A stretch of 64,000 nucleotides of DNA from Dethiothermospora halolimnae (GCF_037577855.1 NZ_JBAKFX010000009.1:38052-102051); one strand, 5' to 3'; shown: positions 19,288-28,952, numbered from the stretch's first letter. Program-made: numbers and translations. Notes: generated from the letters alone by a model not told the origin.

Positions 19288-19309
19288 GGGCTTCAATATA
19301 TTGAAGCCC
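19288..19309. terminator. Loopless palindromic terminator after ymfH
   Basis: GGGCTTCAATA is immediately followed by TATTGAAGCCC; the T run beyond is poor. The rest of 19179-19439 has no gene. Confidence 0.5.
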
Positions 19310-19439
19310 TACACATATTTTATCCTGCTAAATCCCTGTACTTTCCTCTCTGCACAAACTAGGAACAAAAAAGTACTAGGGTAATTTTATTTATAATTTA
19401 CATAATTAAACTAAATACAAAATATGAGGAGGTAATTAA

Positions 19440-20192
19440 ATGGATCCAGTAGCTTTTGAGATATTTGGATTATCTGTTAGATGGTATGGAATAATTATTG
19501 CCACAGGATTAGCTTTGGCTACTATAGTGGCTTTGAGGGAAACCAGAAGGATTGGTTTTGATGAAGAGTATTTGATAGACTTGCTTATTTTTGCAGTACC
19601 AGCAGCCATTATAGGTGCAAGGATTTACTATGTTATTTTTTCTTGGGAACAATACCAAGGAGATATATTAAAAATGATAAATATTAGAGGTGGGGGTTTA
19701 GCCATCCATGGTGCCATTATCGCCAGTGTAATAACAGCCATAATATTTAGTAAGAAAAAGAAAATAAGCTTTTGGAAATTGGCAGATATAGCAGCTCCAA
19801 GTATTATTTTAGGTCAAGCCATAGGTAGATGGGGAAATTTTATAAATAAAGAAGCCTATGGAGGACCTACTGATTTACCATGGGCAATTGTAGTCAATGG
19901 TCAAAAAGTACATCCTACTTTTTTATATGAATCTTTATGGAACTTTTTAGTTTTCGGATTCTTAATATGGTATAGAAAAAATAAAGTTAAAGTGGAAGGA
20001 GAGGTATTTTTACTATATATAGCATTTTATTCAGTTGCTAGGTTCTTTATAGAAGGCCTTAGAACAGATAGTTTAATGTTAGGCTCCATAAGAGTAGCAC
20101 AACTAATTAGTATAGTACTGATAGCTTCTTCTATGATTTTATTTTATATGAGAAGAAAAAAGTATTCATTAAATGATAGTAAAAAACATTAG
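19440..20192 (+). CDS. lgt: Prolipoprotein diacylglyceryl transferase
   Basis: Transfers diacylglyceryl to the lipobox cysteine of prolipoproteins such as PstS and the YhcN-like protein encoded nearby. An integral membrane enzyme with about seven hydrophobic segments, the HGA motif (GLAIHGAI) and the family signature GRWGNFINKEAYGGPTDLPW. 250 residues. ATG 19440 is seven bases after GAGGAGGT. Confidence 0.96.
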   Translation: MDPVAFEIFGLSVRWYGIIIATGLALATIVALRETRRIGFDEEYLIDLLIFAVPAAIIGARIYYVIFSWEQYQGDILKMINIRGGGLAIHGAIIASVITAIIFSKKKKISFWKLADIAAPSIILGQAIGRWGNFINKEAYGGPTDLPWAIVVNGQKVHPTFLYESLWNFLVFGFLIWYRKNKVKVEGEVFLLYIAFYSVARFFIEGLRTDSLMLGSIRVAQLISIVLIASSMILFYMRRKKYSLNDSKKH

Positions 20193-20300
20193 TTTAGGAA
20201 AATTAAAATAAATATAATCAAAAACTATAATAAATGGAAGAAAAATGAAGATATTTTGTGTCTAATTAATAAATTACATGTTGATACTCCTAAAAGAATA

Positions 20301-20329
20301 TTGACATATTTTAATCTCTATAATAGAAT
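20301..20329 (+). promoter_or_regulatory. Sigma-A promoter of the Spo0E-like gene
   Basis: TTGACA at 20301-20306, 17-base spacer, TAGAAT at 20324-20329. Confidence 0.65.
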
Positions 20330-20361
20330 AAAGTCACCCTATGAGAAGGTGGGATGGAAAA

Positions 20362-20517
20362 ATGAGATTAAATGATGAAATTAGTGTTTTGAGGGACAAG
20401 CTTAATAAGTCAGTATTGGATAATGATAACTATGAAGTCGTTTATAGTCTTAGTGTTGAGCTTGATGAATTAATAGCATTATATTACCGACAGACAGAAA
20501 AAAAGTATGCAAATTAG
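20362..20517 (+). CDS. Spo0E-like aspartyl-phosphate phosphatase
   Basis: A 51-residue helical-hairpin protein with the family signature SVELDELI-x-x-Y (residues 31-41). Spo0E-type proteins dephosphorylate Spo0A~P and so delay sporulation. ATG 20362 follows AAGGTGGG. It has its own sigma-A promoter (20301) and terminator (20549). The signature is strong for so short a protein, and the presence of sporulation genes downstream supports the role. Confidence 0.82.
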   Translation: MRLNDEISVLRDKLNKSVLDNDNYEVVYSLSVELDELIALYYRQTEKKYAN

Positions 20518-20548
20518 ACTTAAATAATAAAAAATTATATTAATTATA

Positions 20549-20587
20549 AAGGAGCTAGTGTATTAAAGACTAGGTTCTTTTTTTTTG
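20549..20587 (+). terminator. Terminator of the Spo0E-like gene
   Basis: AAGGAGCTAGT pairs imperfectly with ACTAGGTTCTT, followed by a run of nine Ts. It insulates the mraZ cluster. Confidence 0.7.
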
Positions 20588-20712
20588 CGTTAATATGTCG
20601 TATTACCTAGTATTATGTAGCAATAAATAGCACAAAGGACCTATATTTAAAAAAATAAATTTTTTTTTTATATATTAAAGGAATTAAAGAATTACTATAG
20701 AATAAATACAAT

Positions 20713-20736
20713 GTGGTGGAAAGTGGTAGTAAGTGG
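20713..20736 (+). promoter_or_regulatory. MraZ operator
   Basis: GTGG occurs at 20713, 20723 and 20733, exactly 10 bases apart. This matches the known MraZ-binding pattern of direct GTGG/TGGG repeats one helical turn apart. A -10-like TATAGA at 20696 lies just upstream. The array sits 32 bases before the mraZ start, so MraZ probably autoregulates. Confidence 0.75.
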
Positions 20737-20767
20737 GGAGTTTTTCCTTCGAAATGGAGTGGAGTTT

Positions 20768-21199
20768 ATGTTTATTGGAGAGTATTATCATTCTTTAGAT
20801 AAAAAGGGAAGGGTCATTATTCCATCCAAGCTCAGGGATGAGCTAGGAGAAGTTTTTGTTATGACAAAGGGACTGGATAATTGTTTGTTTGTTTACCCTT
20901 TGGAAGAATGGAAAAATTTTGAAGATAAACTAAAAAAACTTCCATTAACCAGCAAAAATGCTAGAGCTTTTGTTAGATTTTTTTTCTCTGGAGCCACAGA
21001 ATGTTCATTAGATAAGCAAGGGCGGGTTTTGATACCGTCAAATTTAAGGAAACATAGTTATTTGGAAAAAGAAGCAGTGATAATAGGAGTATCTAATAGA
21101 TTAGAAATATGGGATAACGATAATTGGCTGAAATATAATGATGATGATAATTTAAGTTATGATGATATAGCAGAAAAAATGGCTGAACTTGGAATATAA
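20768..21199 (+). CDS. mraZ: Division/cell-wall cluster transcriptional regulator MraZ
   Basis: A DNA-binding protein with two AbrB-like (SpoVT) repeats, each with a DxxGR motif: SLDKKGRVIIPSKLR and SLDKQGRVLIPSNLR. 143 residues, exactly the family length. The frame extends to 20711 but that part contains the operator. ATG 20768 has GGAG at 20756 with eight-base spacing. First gene of the dcw cluster. Confidence 0.96.
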   Translation: MFIGEYYHSLDKKGRVIIPSKLRDELGEVFVMTKGLDNCLFVYPLEEWKNFEDKLKKLPLTSKNARAFVRFFFSGATECSLDKQGRVLIPSNLRKHSYLEKEAVIIGVSNRLEIWDNDNWLKYNDDDNLSYDDIAEKMAELGI

Positions 21200-21308
21200 G
21201 TTATAAGATAAATAATTTAGTCAATAATATATATAATTGAGACAAAAAGATATTAGAATTTAATCTAAGATAATAGTATATACAATAAATAAATTAGAGG
21301 TGGATAAA

Positions 21309-22241
21309 TTGAAATTTAATCATATTCCGGTTATGTTAGAAGAAGTTATTAAGGGATTAAATATTAAGAAAGATGGTATTTATGTTGATGGCACATTAGG
21401 AGGAGCTGGACATTCTAAAGAAATTGTTAGAAGGCTTACCACTGGTAGGCTTATAGGCATAGATCAAGATACTAATGCAATAGAAAAAGCCACTAAGGAG
21501 TTGTCAAATTATAAAGATAAAGTTGATATAGTGCATAGTAATTTCAGAAATATGAAAAGCGTACTAAATAACTTAGGGATTAATAAAGTTGATGGGGTAT
21601 TACTGGATTTAGGAGTTTCTTCTCATCAATTGGATGAAGGAGATAGGGGATTTTCCTACAAACAGGATGCCTATTTAGATATGAGAATGGACACAACAAG
21701 GGATTTTAAAGCATGGGATGTTATAAATAAATATAAAGAAAAAGATCTAAAGAGGATAATAAAAGAATATGGGGAAGAAAACTGGGCTGCTAGGATTGCA
21801 AAGTTTATAGTGAATGAAAGAAAAGATAAATCCATCGATACAACTGGAGATTTAGTAGAAATAATAAAAAAAGCTATACCTAAAGGGGCTAGACAGGATG
21901 GGCCCCATCCGGGAAAACGAACTTTTCAAGCTATTAGGATAGAGGTTAATCAAGAGCTATCTATATTAAAGGATGCGATAATAGATATATGTGATTTAGT
22001 CAAAGATGGAGGAAGAATTTGTATAATAACGTTTCATTCACTGGAGGATAGGATAGTTAAAAAAACATTTAAAGAATTAAATCTAGATTGCATATGCCCC
22101 CCAGAGTTTCCTATTTGTAAATGTAATAAGAAAAGAGAAGTTAAAATAATTACAAGAAAGCCTATAGTAGCAGGAGATAAGGAACTTGAGGAAAATCCTA
22201 GGTCTAGAAGTGCTAAACTTAGAATAGCAGAAAAGGTTTAA
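21309..22241 (+). CDS. rsmH: 16S rRNA (cytosine-1402-N4)-methyltransferase
   Basis: SAM-dependent methylation of 16S rRNA C1402. HIPVMLEE at the N terminus, SAM-binding VDGTLGGAGHS, LDLGVSSHQLD and the C-terminal FHSLEDRIVK are present. 310 residues. TTG 21309 is five bases after AGAGGTGG; the in-frame GTG at 21300 is within that ribosome site. Confidence 0.96.
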   Translation: MKFNHIPVMLEEVIKGLNIKKDGIYVDGTLGGAGHSKEIVRRLTTGRLIGIDQDTNAIEKATKELSNYKDKVDIVHSNFRNMKSVLNNLGINKVDGVLLDLGVSSHQLDEGDRGFSYKQDAYLDMRMDTTRDFKAWDVINKYKEKDLKRIIKEYGEENWAARIAKFIVNERKDKSIDTTGDLVEIIKKAIPKGARQDGPHPGKRTFQAIRIEVNQELSILKDAIIDICDLVKDGGRICIITFHSLEDRIVKKTFKELNLDCICPPEFPICKCNKKREVKIITRKPIVAGDKELEENPRSRSAKLRIAEKV

Positions 22242-22283
22242 AATGAAAGTTAAGGTTCTAAAATATGAGAGAGGTGAATAAAA

Positions 22284-22772
22284 TTGTTAGTAGCTAAAAA
22301 AGATTCAACCTCGTATCTTGATAATAATCAAAATCCTGAAAAGCCTAAAAGGATGAAGAAAAAAAATAAATATAACAGAAAAAATAGAGTAGGGATTAAG
22401 TTAAAGGTATTTATATATGCCATTGTTATGTTGATATTTTGTTTATCTATTTTGCTAAGATATGCACAAATAACTGGAATAAGATATGAGATAAGTGAAA
22501 TTGACACTAATATATCAAAGTTAGAAAGGAAAAAGCAAAATCTAATAGTGAAATTAGATGAAATAAAAGAGTCAGATTGGATTGAAAAAGAAGCTAAAGA
22601 AAAACTAGAAATGGTATATCCAACTGAGAATCAGGTAGTTTATTTAGATATTAATAATAACTCTAGCGAAGTAGCTAAAGCTGAAGATAATGGTAAACCA
22701 AGGGACAATGATGATTTTATATTTTTAAAATCCTTTAAAGGATGGTTAGATAAGATAATGAATATTTTCTAG
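22284..22772 (+). CDS. ftsL: FtsL-like division protein
   Basis: A small bitopic protein of 162 residues. It has a basic cytoplasmic N terminus (residues 1-45), one membrane segment (about 47-67) and an extracellular coiled coil beginning IDTNISKLERKKQNLIVKL. Sequence is poorly conserved in this family; position between rsmH and the class B PBP and the topology give the call. TTG 22284 follows GAGGTGA. Confidence 0.82.
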   Translation: MLVAKKDSTSYLDNNQNPEKPKRMKKKNKYNRKNRVGIKLKVFIYAIVMLIFCLSILLRYAQITGIRYEISEIDTNISKLERKKQNLIVKLDEIKESDWIEKEAKEKLEMVYPTENQVVYLDINNNSSEVAKAEDNGKPRDNDDFIFLKSFKGWLDKIMNIF

Positions 22773-22783
22773 GAGGTCATTAA

Positions 22784-24973
22784 GTGTCTTCACCTACTAT
22801 ATCTTCTAAAAGGCGATTAATTTTAATGCTGTTGTTTGTGACAATAACTTCCCTAATTTTAGTTTTCAGAATTGGTTACTTACAGATAGTGAAGGGAGAT
22901 TCATTGAAGGAAGGGGCAATTAATCAATGGTCCAAGGATATTCCTATAGACCCTAAAAGGGGAAAAATATATGATAGAAATAGAAAGGTTATTGTTACAA
23001 ATATTAATGCATATAAGGTGGAATGTACACCGGCAGATATTGAAAATCCAAAAAAGACGTCGATGGAACTGTCTAGAATATTAAAACTTAATGAAAAAGA
23101 GGTAATGGAGAAAATAACCAAAAAACAAAGATTAGTCAAGATTAAACAGTGGATTAATGAAGATCAAGAAAAGGCTTTAAGAAAAGCGGATTTAAAGGGA
23201 GTATTTATTGTTCCAAACAACAAAAGACTATATTTATATGGCAACTTTGCACCCTATATAGTGGGATTTACTAATATAGATAATAAAGGACTTTATGGAA
23301 TTGAAAGAACCTTTGACAAGTATCTAACAGGAATGCCCGGTAGAATAGTACATAATACTGATTCACTGGGAAGACAACTACCCTATAATAATGAAAGATT
23401 TATAGAACCTAAACAGGGATTAAATTTAGTTCTGACAATAGATGAGGCCATACAGCATTTCGCGGAGAAAGCTGCATTGGAAGCCCAGGTGAAAAATAAA
23501 GCGAAAAAGGTTACAGTAATAATGATGGAACCAAATACCGGAGATATTCTAGCTATGGCAACAAAACCTGATTATAATCCAAATAGTCCTAGAAAACCTT
23601 TAAATGAAGAATTAAAGACTAAGTGGAGTGGATTATCAGAACAAGAATTAGTTAAAGAATGGAACAATATTTGGAGGCCATATCCCATATCAGATACCTA
23701 TGAACCTGGTTCCACATTTAAAATAATTACTTCAGCAGCTGGACTAGAAGAGAAAGTTGTAAATAAGGAGAGTGAGTTCTATTGTGGGGGATATATAACT
23801 GATATACCCGGTGCCAAATTAAAATGTTGGCGATATTATAGACCCCATGGTCATGAAACCTTTGTCGAGGGTGTCCAAAATTCATGCAACCCCGTTTTTG
23901 TTAAAGTAGCTCAAAGATTAGGAAATGAAAAAATGATAGAGTATATTAAGGCCTTTGGATTTGGGGAAAAGACTAATATTAATTTACTGGGAGAACAAAC
24001 AGGAATTATTCCTAGAAATCCCGATACCATGAGGGAAGTGAGATTGGCTACAGTTGCATATGGCCAAGGAATATCAGTAACACCTATACAACTTATTACA
24101 GCAGTATCAGCGGTGGCTAATGGCGGGAAGTTGATGGAGCCCAGATTAGTTAAGGAAATGGTAGATGAAAAAGGAAATGTTATCCATAAGGTTAAGCCTA
24201 AGGTTAGAAGACAGGTTATTTCTGAAGAAACATCAAAAACTTTATTGGAAATTCTTCAGTCAGTGGTTTCAGATGGTACAGGTGGTAAAGCCTATGTTGA
24301 AGGATATAGAATTGGTGGTAAAACTGGTACTGCTCAAAAAGTTATAGACGGGAGATATGCTTCCGGTAAATATATAGCTTCTTTTATGGCTATAGCACCT
24401 GCAGATGATCCTAAAGTAGTGGCCTTGGTAATAATAGATGAACCTAGTACCGGTGTTTATTATGGAGGACAGATAGCAGCCCCTGTTGCTGGGCAGGTTA
24501 TAAAAGAAACTTTAGATTATTTGGAAGTAGAACCTAAATACAATAAGGAAGAATTGGAAAATAGAAATAAAAAACGTGTTATGGTTCCAGACTTAAGAAA
24601 CTTAAATATAATTGATGCTACGAAAAAACTAGATAAACTAGGTCTTAAATACAATACAGATGTTTTGGATGTGAATAAAGAGGATATAGTCATAGACCAA
24701 TTTCCAATGCCTAATACCAAAGTGAAAGAAAAGTCTGTTATAGATATATTTGTTAGAAATAGAAAAGAAAAAAATGAGACAGTGGTTATACCGAATTTAA
24801 CAGGTAAAACTAGAGAAGAAGCTATAAAAACTCTAAATAAATTAAATTTGAGGTTTAAGTTTACAGGGAATGGTAGGGTTATAGAACAGCAGCCAAAAGC
24901 TGGAAAACAAGTAGAATTTAATTCATTAATAGAAATTAGGTTTGGAAAGGTTGAAGATAAGGAAAAAAGTTAA
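22784..24973 (+). CDS. Class B penicillin-binding protein with PASTA domains (FtsI/SpoVD family)
   Basis: A transpeptidase of septal or spore peptidoglycan. N-terminal membrane anchor (about residues 11-28), PBP dimerisation domain, and transpeptidase domain with STFK (catalytic Ser), SCN and KTGT motifs in order. Two C-terminal PASTA domains start MVPDLRNLN and VVIPNLTGK. 729 residues. GTG 22784 follows AGGAGGT. It is the only PBP in the cluster, so whether it serves vegetative division (PbpB) or the spore cortex (SpoVD) is not settled by position. Confidence 0.92.
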   Translation: MSSPTISSKRRLILMLLFVTITSLILVFRIGYLQIVKGDSLKEGAINQWSKDIPIDPKRGKIYDRNRKVIVTNINAYKVECTPADIENPKKTSMELSRILKLNEKEVMEKITKKQRLVKIKQWINEDQEKALRKADLKGVFIVPNNKRLYLYGNFAPYIVGFTNIDNKGLYGIERTFDKYLTGMPGRIVHNTDSLGRQLPYNNERFIEPKQGLNLVLTIDEAIQHFAEKAALEAQVKNKAKKVTVIMMEPNTGDILAMATKPDYNPNSPRKPLNEELKTKWSGLSEQELVKEWNNIWRPYPISDTYEPGSTFKIITSAAGLEEKVVNKESEFYCGGYITDIPGAKLKCWRYYRPHGHETFVEGVQNSCNPVFVKVAQRLGNEKMIEYIKAFGFGEKTNINLLGEQTGIIPRNPDTMREVRLATVAYGQGISVTPIQLITAVSAVANGGKLMEPRLVKEMVDEKGNVIHKVKPKVRRQVISEETSKTLLEILQSVVSDGTGGKAYVEGYRIGGKTGTAQKVIDGRYASGKYIASFMAIAPADDPKVVALVIIDEPSTGVYYGGQIAAPVAGQVIKETLDYLEVEPKYNKEELENRNKKRVMVPDLRNLNIIDATKKLDKLGLKYNTDVLDVNKEDIVIDQFPMPNTKVKEKSVIDIFVRNRKEKNETVVIPNLTGKTREEAIKTLNKLNLRFKFTGNGRVIEQQPKAGKQVEFNSLIEIRFGKVEDKEKS

Positions 24974-24980
24974 TAATATA

Positions 24981-25024
24981 AAAAGGCAACTTCAAATATA
25001 GGTTATGTTTGAAAGTTGCCTTTT
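24981..25024 (+). terminator. Terminator after the PBP gene
   Basis: AAAAGGCAACTT(TCAAA-like) arm at 24981-24995 pairs with TTTGAAAGTTGCCTTTT at 25008-25024, ending in Ts. Confidence 0.8.
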
Positions 25025-25027
25025 AAA

Positions 25028-25056
25028 TAGACAATTATGTAATAATGTTATAATAT
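25028..25056 (+). promoter_or_regulatory. Probable promoter of the murE-ftsZ segment
   Basis: TAGACA (25028) with TATAAT (25049; 15-base spacer) or TAATAT (25051; 17-base spacer), just after the terminator and 45 bases before murE. Confidence 0.45.
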
Positions 25057-25099
25057 ATAGTTCGGTAGGTATATAATTAAATTATATGGGGGGGTATTT

Positions 25100-26569
25100 G
25101 TGAATCTCAGTGAGATAATAGATGGTATTAAAATATTAGATATAAAGGGAAATACAAATATTACTATTGATGAGATAACTGATGATTCAAGGATAAAAAC
25201 TTCTAATGGTTTGTTTATTGCTTTAAAGGGTGTAAAAGGTTTATGTTTAGATGGTCATAGGTTTATAAATGAAGCAATAGCTAATGGAGCCAAAGGGTTA
25301 GTAGTAGAACGGGATGTAGCAGTTAAAGGGGATATAACTATTGTAAAAGTAGAAAATACAAGAAAAACTATGGCTCTAATGATGTCAAATTTCTATAAAA
25401 AACCTTCAAAAAAATTTGATTTAATAGGAGTAACTGGGACTAATGGAAAAACATCAGTGAGTTATTTGACTAAATCCATATTTGATAGAGACAATAGAAA
25501 TACAGGACTTATTGGTGGAATAGGTTACATAATAGATAAGAAGTTAAAGAAAACTAACAACACTACTCCTAAATCCATAGATTTACAAAAGATATTTCAT
25601 TATATGGTTGAAGAAAAAATAGATAGTTGTATAATTGAAGTGTCATCCCAAGGCCTTGACTTTCATAGAGTAGATTATTGTGATTTTGATGTAGGGGTGT
25701 TTACAAATTTAACATCTGAACATTTGGATTATCATAAAACAATGGAAAATTACCTAAATGCTAAAATGAAACTTTTTTTTATGACTAAAAAATATAACAT
25801 AATTAATGGTGACGATAAATATGGAAAAGTTGCAATAAACAGAATAAAAAATCTAAATACTAATTTACTTATTTATGGTTTAAAGGATGAATATGATGTT
25901 TATGCTACTGATATAACTTATTCAGCCAGTGGAGTTTCATTTAATCTTTCTACCCCTAAAGGAAGTATATATATTGATATGAATACTCCAGGTCTTTTTA
26001 CAGTGTACAATGGATTGGCAGCTGCCAGTTGTGGCTATGTATACAATATGGACTTAGAAACAATAAAAGAAGGTCTTGAGGATGTTAAAGGAGTAAGGGG
26101 AAGGTTTGAGGTTGTACCTACTAATAAAAATTTTACAGTTATAATTGATTTTGCCCATACCCCCTATAGCTTAGAGATGGCATTAAAAACCATTAAAGAA
26201 TTTGCTAAGGGAAGGATAATTGTATTGTTTGGTGCTGGAGGAGATAGGGATAAATCTAAAAGAAGTATCATGGGAGAAGTGGCAGGGCTAAATAGTGATT
26301 TATGTATAGTTACATCGGATAACCCCAGAACAGAAAATCCAGATGAAATTATAGAAGGTATTATTAAAGGAGTTAAAAAGGTTAATGGAAACTTTATTAA
26401 AATAACAGATAGAAAAAAAGCTATAGAATATGTCATATTAAACCATAAATCGGAAGATGTTATCTTATTAGCTGGAAAAGGGCATGAAACATATACCATA
26501 ATTGGGAAAAATGAAATTCCATTTGATGAGAGAGAAATTGTAAAGAACATATTGAAGAAGCTTAAATAA
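25100..26569 (+). CDS. murE: UDP-MurNAc-tripeptide synthetase (meso-DAP adding)
   Basis: Adds the third stem amino acid to UDP-MurNAc-Ala-Glu. ATP-binding GVTGTNGKTS (near residue 112) and the DNPR motif (SDNPRTENP, near 411), which marks meso-DAP rather than lysine specificity and agrees with the dap operon in this window. 489 residues. GTG 25100 follows a run of seven Gs. Next gene is mraY: the usual murF is absent here. Confidence 0.95.
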   Translation: MNLSEIIDGIKILDIKGNTNITIDEITDDSRIKTSNGLFIALKGVKGLCLDGHRFINEAIANGAKGLVVERDVAVKGDITIVKVENTRKTMALMMSNFYKKPSKKFDLIGVTGTNGKTSVSYLTKSIFDRDNRNTGLIGGIGYIIDKKLKKTNNTTPKSIDLQKIFHYMVEEKIDSCIIEVSSQGLDFHRVDYCDFDVGVFTNLTSEHLDYHKTMENYLNAKMKLFFMTKKYNIINGDDKYGKVAINRIKNLNTNLLIYGLKDEYDVYATDITYSASGVSFNLSTPKGSIYIDMNTPGLFTVYNGLAAASCGYVYNMDLETIKEGLEDVKGVRGRFEVVPTNKNFTVIIDFAHTPYSLEMALKTIKEFAKGRIIVLFGAGGDRDKSKRSIMGEVAGLNSDLCIVTSDNPRTENPDEIIEGIIKGVKKVNGNFIKITDRKKAIEYVILNHKSEDVILLAGKGHETYTIIGKNEIPFDEREIVKNILKKLK

Positions 26570-26606
26570 TAAGTAATAATATAGAGTACATGAGAGGAGC
26601 AGGTAA

Positions 26607-27569
26607 ATGATTGATTATATTGATATGATTAGAACTATTATTATCTCCTTTATTATAACATTGGTATTAGGTCCTATAGTTATACCATTGTTGAGAAGGT
26701 TAAAGGTAGGTCAAAGTATTAGAGAGGAAGGTCCAAAATCCCACTTTAAGAAACATGGAACTCCTACTATGGGAGGGATTATGTTTTTATTAGCTCTGAT
26801 TATAACTGCTTTAACATCAGGGATGGTTAATAAAGATATGATTGTTTTATTGACTGTTACCATAGGTTTTGGAATAGTAGGTTTTATAGATGATTTTATA
26901 AAGGTTGTATTAAAAAGAAATCTAGGCTTAAAGGCATATCAAAAGCTTATCTTCCAAATAGTAATAGCTGTGGCTTTGGCCATTTATCAATCTAAGCATT
27001 CAGTTAATGGAACTTCGGTTATAGTTCCTTTTACAAATAAATCAATAGATTTAGGTGCATTATATATACCCTTTATAGCTTTTGTTGTGGTGGGGACTGT
27101 TAATAGTGTAAATCTTACTGATGGGTTAGATGGTCTATCATCAGGTGTTACCCTTATAGTATTATCCTTCTTTGGTCTTATAGCATTATCCTTTGGAAGA
27201 AGTAGTGAGGCTATTTTTAGTGCAGCATTAGCAGGGGGATGCTTAGGCTTTTTAAGATATAATTCCCATCCGGCTAGAGTTTTCATGGGTGATACCGGCT
27301 CATTAGCCTTAGGTGGTGGGGTGGCCACTGTAGCTATATTATTAAACTTGCCCCTATTTATTCCAATAGTAGGAGGTATATATTTTGCTGAGGCATTATC
27401 TGTGATTATTCAGGTAGCATCCTATAAGCTTAGAGGGAAAAGGGTATTTTTAATGAGTCCACTACATCATCATTATGAACAAAAAGGTTGGAAAGAAACA
27501 AAAATAGTAATTGTATTTTGGACAATAACTGTTATATTATGCCTTATAGGCATATTAGGATTAAAATAA
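26607..27569 (+). CDS. mraY: Phospho-MurNAc-pentapeptide transferase
   Basis: Makes lipid I on the inner face of the membrane. A polytopic protein of 320 residues with about ten hydrophobic segments. Family motifs FIDDFIK, NLTDGLDGLSSG and FMGDTGSLALGG, and the C-terminal histidine motif PLHHHYE. ATG 26607 follows GAGGAGC. Confidence 0.97.
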   Translation: MIDYIDMIRTIIISFIITLVLGPIVIPLLRRLKVGQSIREEGPKSHFKKHGTPTMGGIMFLLALIITALTSGMVNKDMIVLLTVTIGFGIVGFIDDFIKVVLKRNLGLKAYQKLIFQIVIAVALAIYQSKHSVNGTSVIVPFTNKSIDLGALYIPFIAFVVVGTVNSVNLTDGLDGLSSGVTLIVLSFFGLIALSFGRSSEAIFSAALAGGCLGFLRYNSHPARVFMGDTGSLALGGGVATVAILLNLPLFIPIVGGIYFAEALSVIIQVASYKLRGKRVFLMSPLHHHYEQKGWKETKIVIVFWTITVILCLIGILGLK

Positions 27570-27592
27570 AATTAATGGAGTAGGTGGTAATT

Positions 27593-28951
27593 GTGAACTT
27601 AGAGGATAAGAATGTCTTAGTTTTGGGGCTAGCAATAAGTGGGGTGTCAACTGCAAAGGCCTTGAAAAGACTAAATGCTAATGTAACTATTAGTGATATG
27701 AAAACTGAAGAACAGTTAGAGGAATATGTTAATGAATTGAAGGGACTAGAGATTATCTATGTATTAGGTAATAATGATGTGAACTTAGATAATATAGATT
27801 TAATAGTTAAAAGTCCGGGTATACCATTAGATGTACCATTATTAGTAGAAGCTAAAGCTAAGGAAATAGAAGTAATTAGTGATATTGAATTGGCCTCTAG
27901 AATATCTAAAAATCAAATGATTGCCATTACAGGGACTAATGGAAAAACCACAAGTACCACTCTTATAGGGGAAATATTTAAAAGTAGTGATATAAATTGT
28001 CACGTCACAGGAAATATAGGAGTGGGAATACTTTGGGAAATTGTAAACTCAAAAGAAGAAGATGTTTTTGTGGTGGAGGCCAGTAGCTTTCAACTAGAGA
28101 GTACTAAGTACTTTAAGCCAAAAGTTAGTGTTATAATAAACATAACACCAGATCACATTAACTGGCACAAAACATTTGATAATTATGTAAAGTCAAAGAA
28201 AAAAATAGTAGCTAATCAAGACGATAAAGATTTTACTATATTGAACTTTGATGATCCAATTCTTAAACAATTAGGGAAGGAACTAAAATCTAATGTTATA
28301 TATTTTAGTTTGAAATCAAAGTTAGATAATGGGATATATTTAGATGAAAATAATATTGTAATGAAGAGTAAAGATAAAGTTAGTAAAATTATGGAAATAG
28401 ATGACATAAAAATACCTGGAGAACATAGTATTGAGAATATAATGGCCTCTATAGGTGCATGCTTAGCTATGGGTTTAGAAATAGATAAAATAAAAAAAGC
28501 AATAATAGATTTCAAAGGAGTAGATCATAGGCTTAAATATGTAGATAATATAAATGAAATAACTTTTTATAACGACTCAAAAGGAACTAATCCAGTATCA
28601 TCAATTGCAGCTATAAAGGCAGTGAAAAAACCTATTATTTTGATTGCTGGAGGGTATGACAAAGGGAGTGACTTTACCGACTTTATAAAAAGTTTTAATA
28701 ATAAAGTGAAATCTTTAATTCTTTTAGGAGAAACTGCCGAGAAAATTAAAAATGCTGCCACTGATCTAGGTTATAAAGACATATATATAGTTAAAAATAT
28801 GAAAGAGGCAGTTGTTAAAAGCTATGAACTTGGATGTAGAGGAGATAATGTATTGCTATCACCAGCTTGTGCCAGCTGGGGTATGTATAAAAACTATGAA
28901 GAAAGAGGCAATGATTTTAAAAGAGCGGTATATGATTTAAGGAGGGCTTAG
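27593..28951 (+). CDS. murD: UDP-MurNAc-alanine--D-glutamate ligase
   Basis: Adds D-Glu to UDP-MurNAc-L-Ala. N-terminal Rossmann motif VLGLAISGVS, ATP-binding ITGTNGKTT and the C-terminal LLSPACASWGMYKNYEERG are present. 452 residues. GTG 27593 is five bases after AGGTGG; the in-frame GTG 27584 is part of that site. Confidence 0.95.
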   Translation: MNLEDKNVLVLGLAISGVSTAKALKRLNANVTISDMKTEEQLEEYVNELKGLEIIYVLGNNDVNLDNIDLIVKSPGIPLDVPLLVEAKAKEIEVISDIELASRISKNQMIAITGTNGKTTSTTLIGEIFKSSDINCHVTGNIGVGILWEIVNSKEEDVFVVEASSFQLESTKYFKPKVSVIINITPDHINWHKTFDNYVKSKKKIVANQDDKDFTILNFDDPILKQLGKELKSNVIYFSLKSKLDNGIYLDENNIVMKSKDKVSKIMEIDDIKIPGEHSIENIMASIGACLAMGLEIDKIKKAIIDFKGVDHRLKYVDNINEITFYNDSKGTNPVSSIAAIKAVKKPIILIAGGYDKGSDFTDFIKSFNNKVKSLILLGETAEKIKNAATDLGYKDIYIVKNMKEAVVKSYELGCRGDNVLLSPACASWGMYKNYEERGNDFKRAVYDLRRA

Positions 28952-28952
28952 T

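Noticed and set aside
19328..19382. Possible third copy of the sigG-flanking repeat (ATCCCTGTACTTTCCTC...GGAACAAAAAAG)
   Set aside because: Similarity is only partial and the terminal hairpin is absent; too weak to list as a copy.
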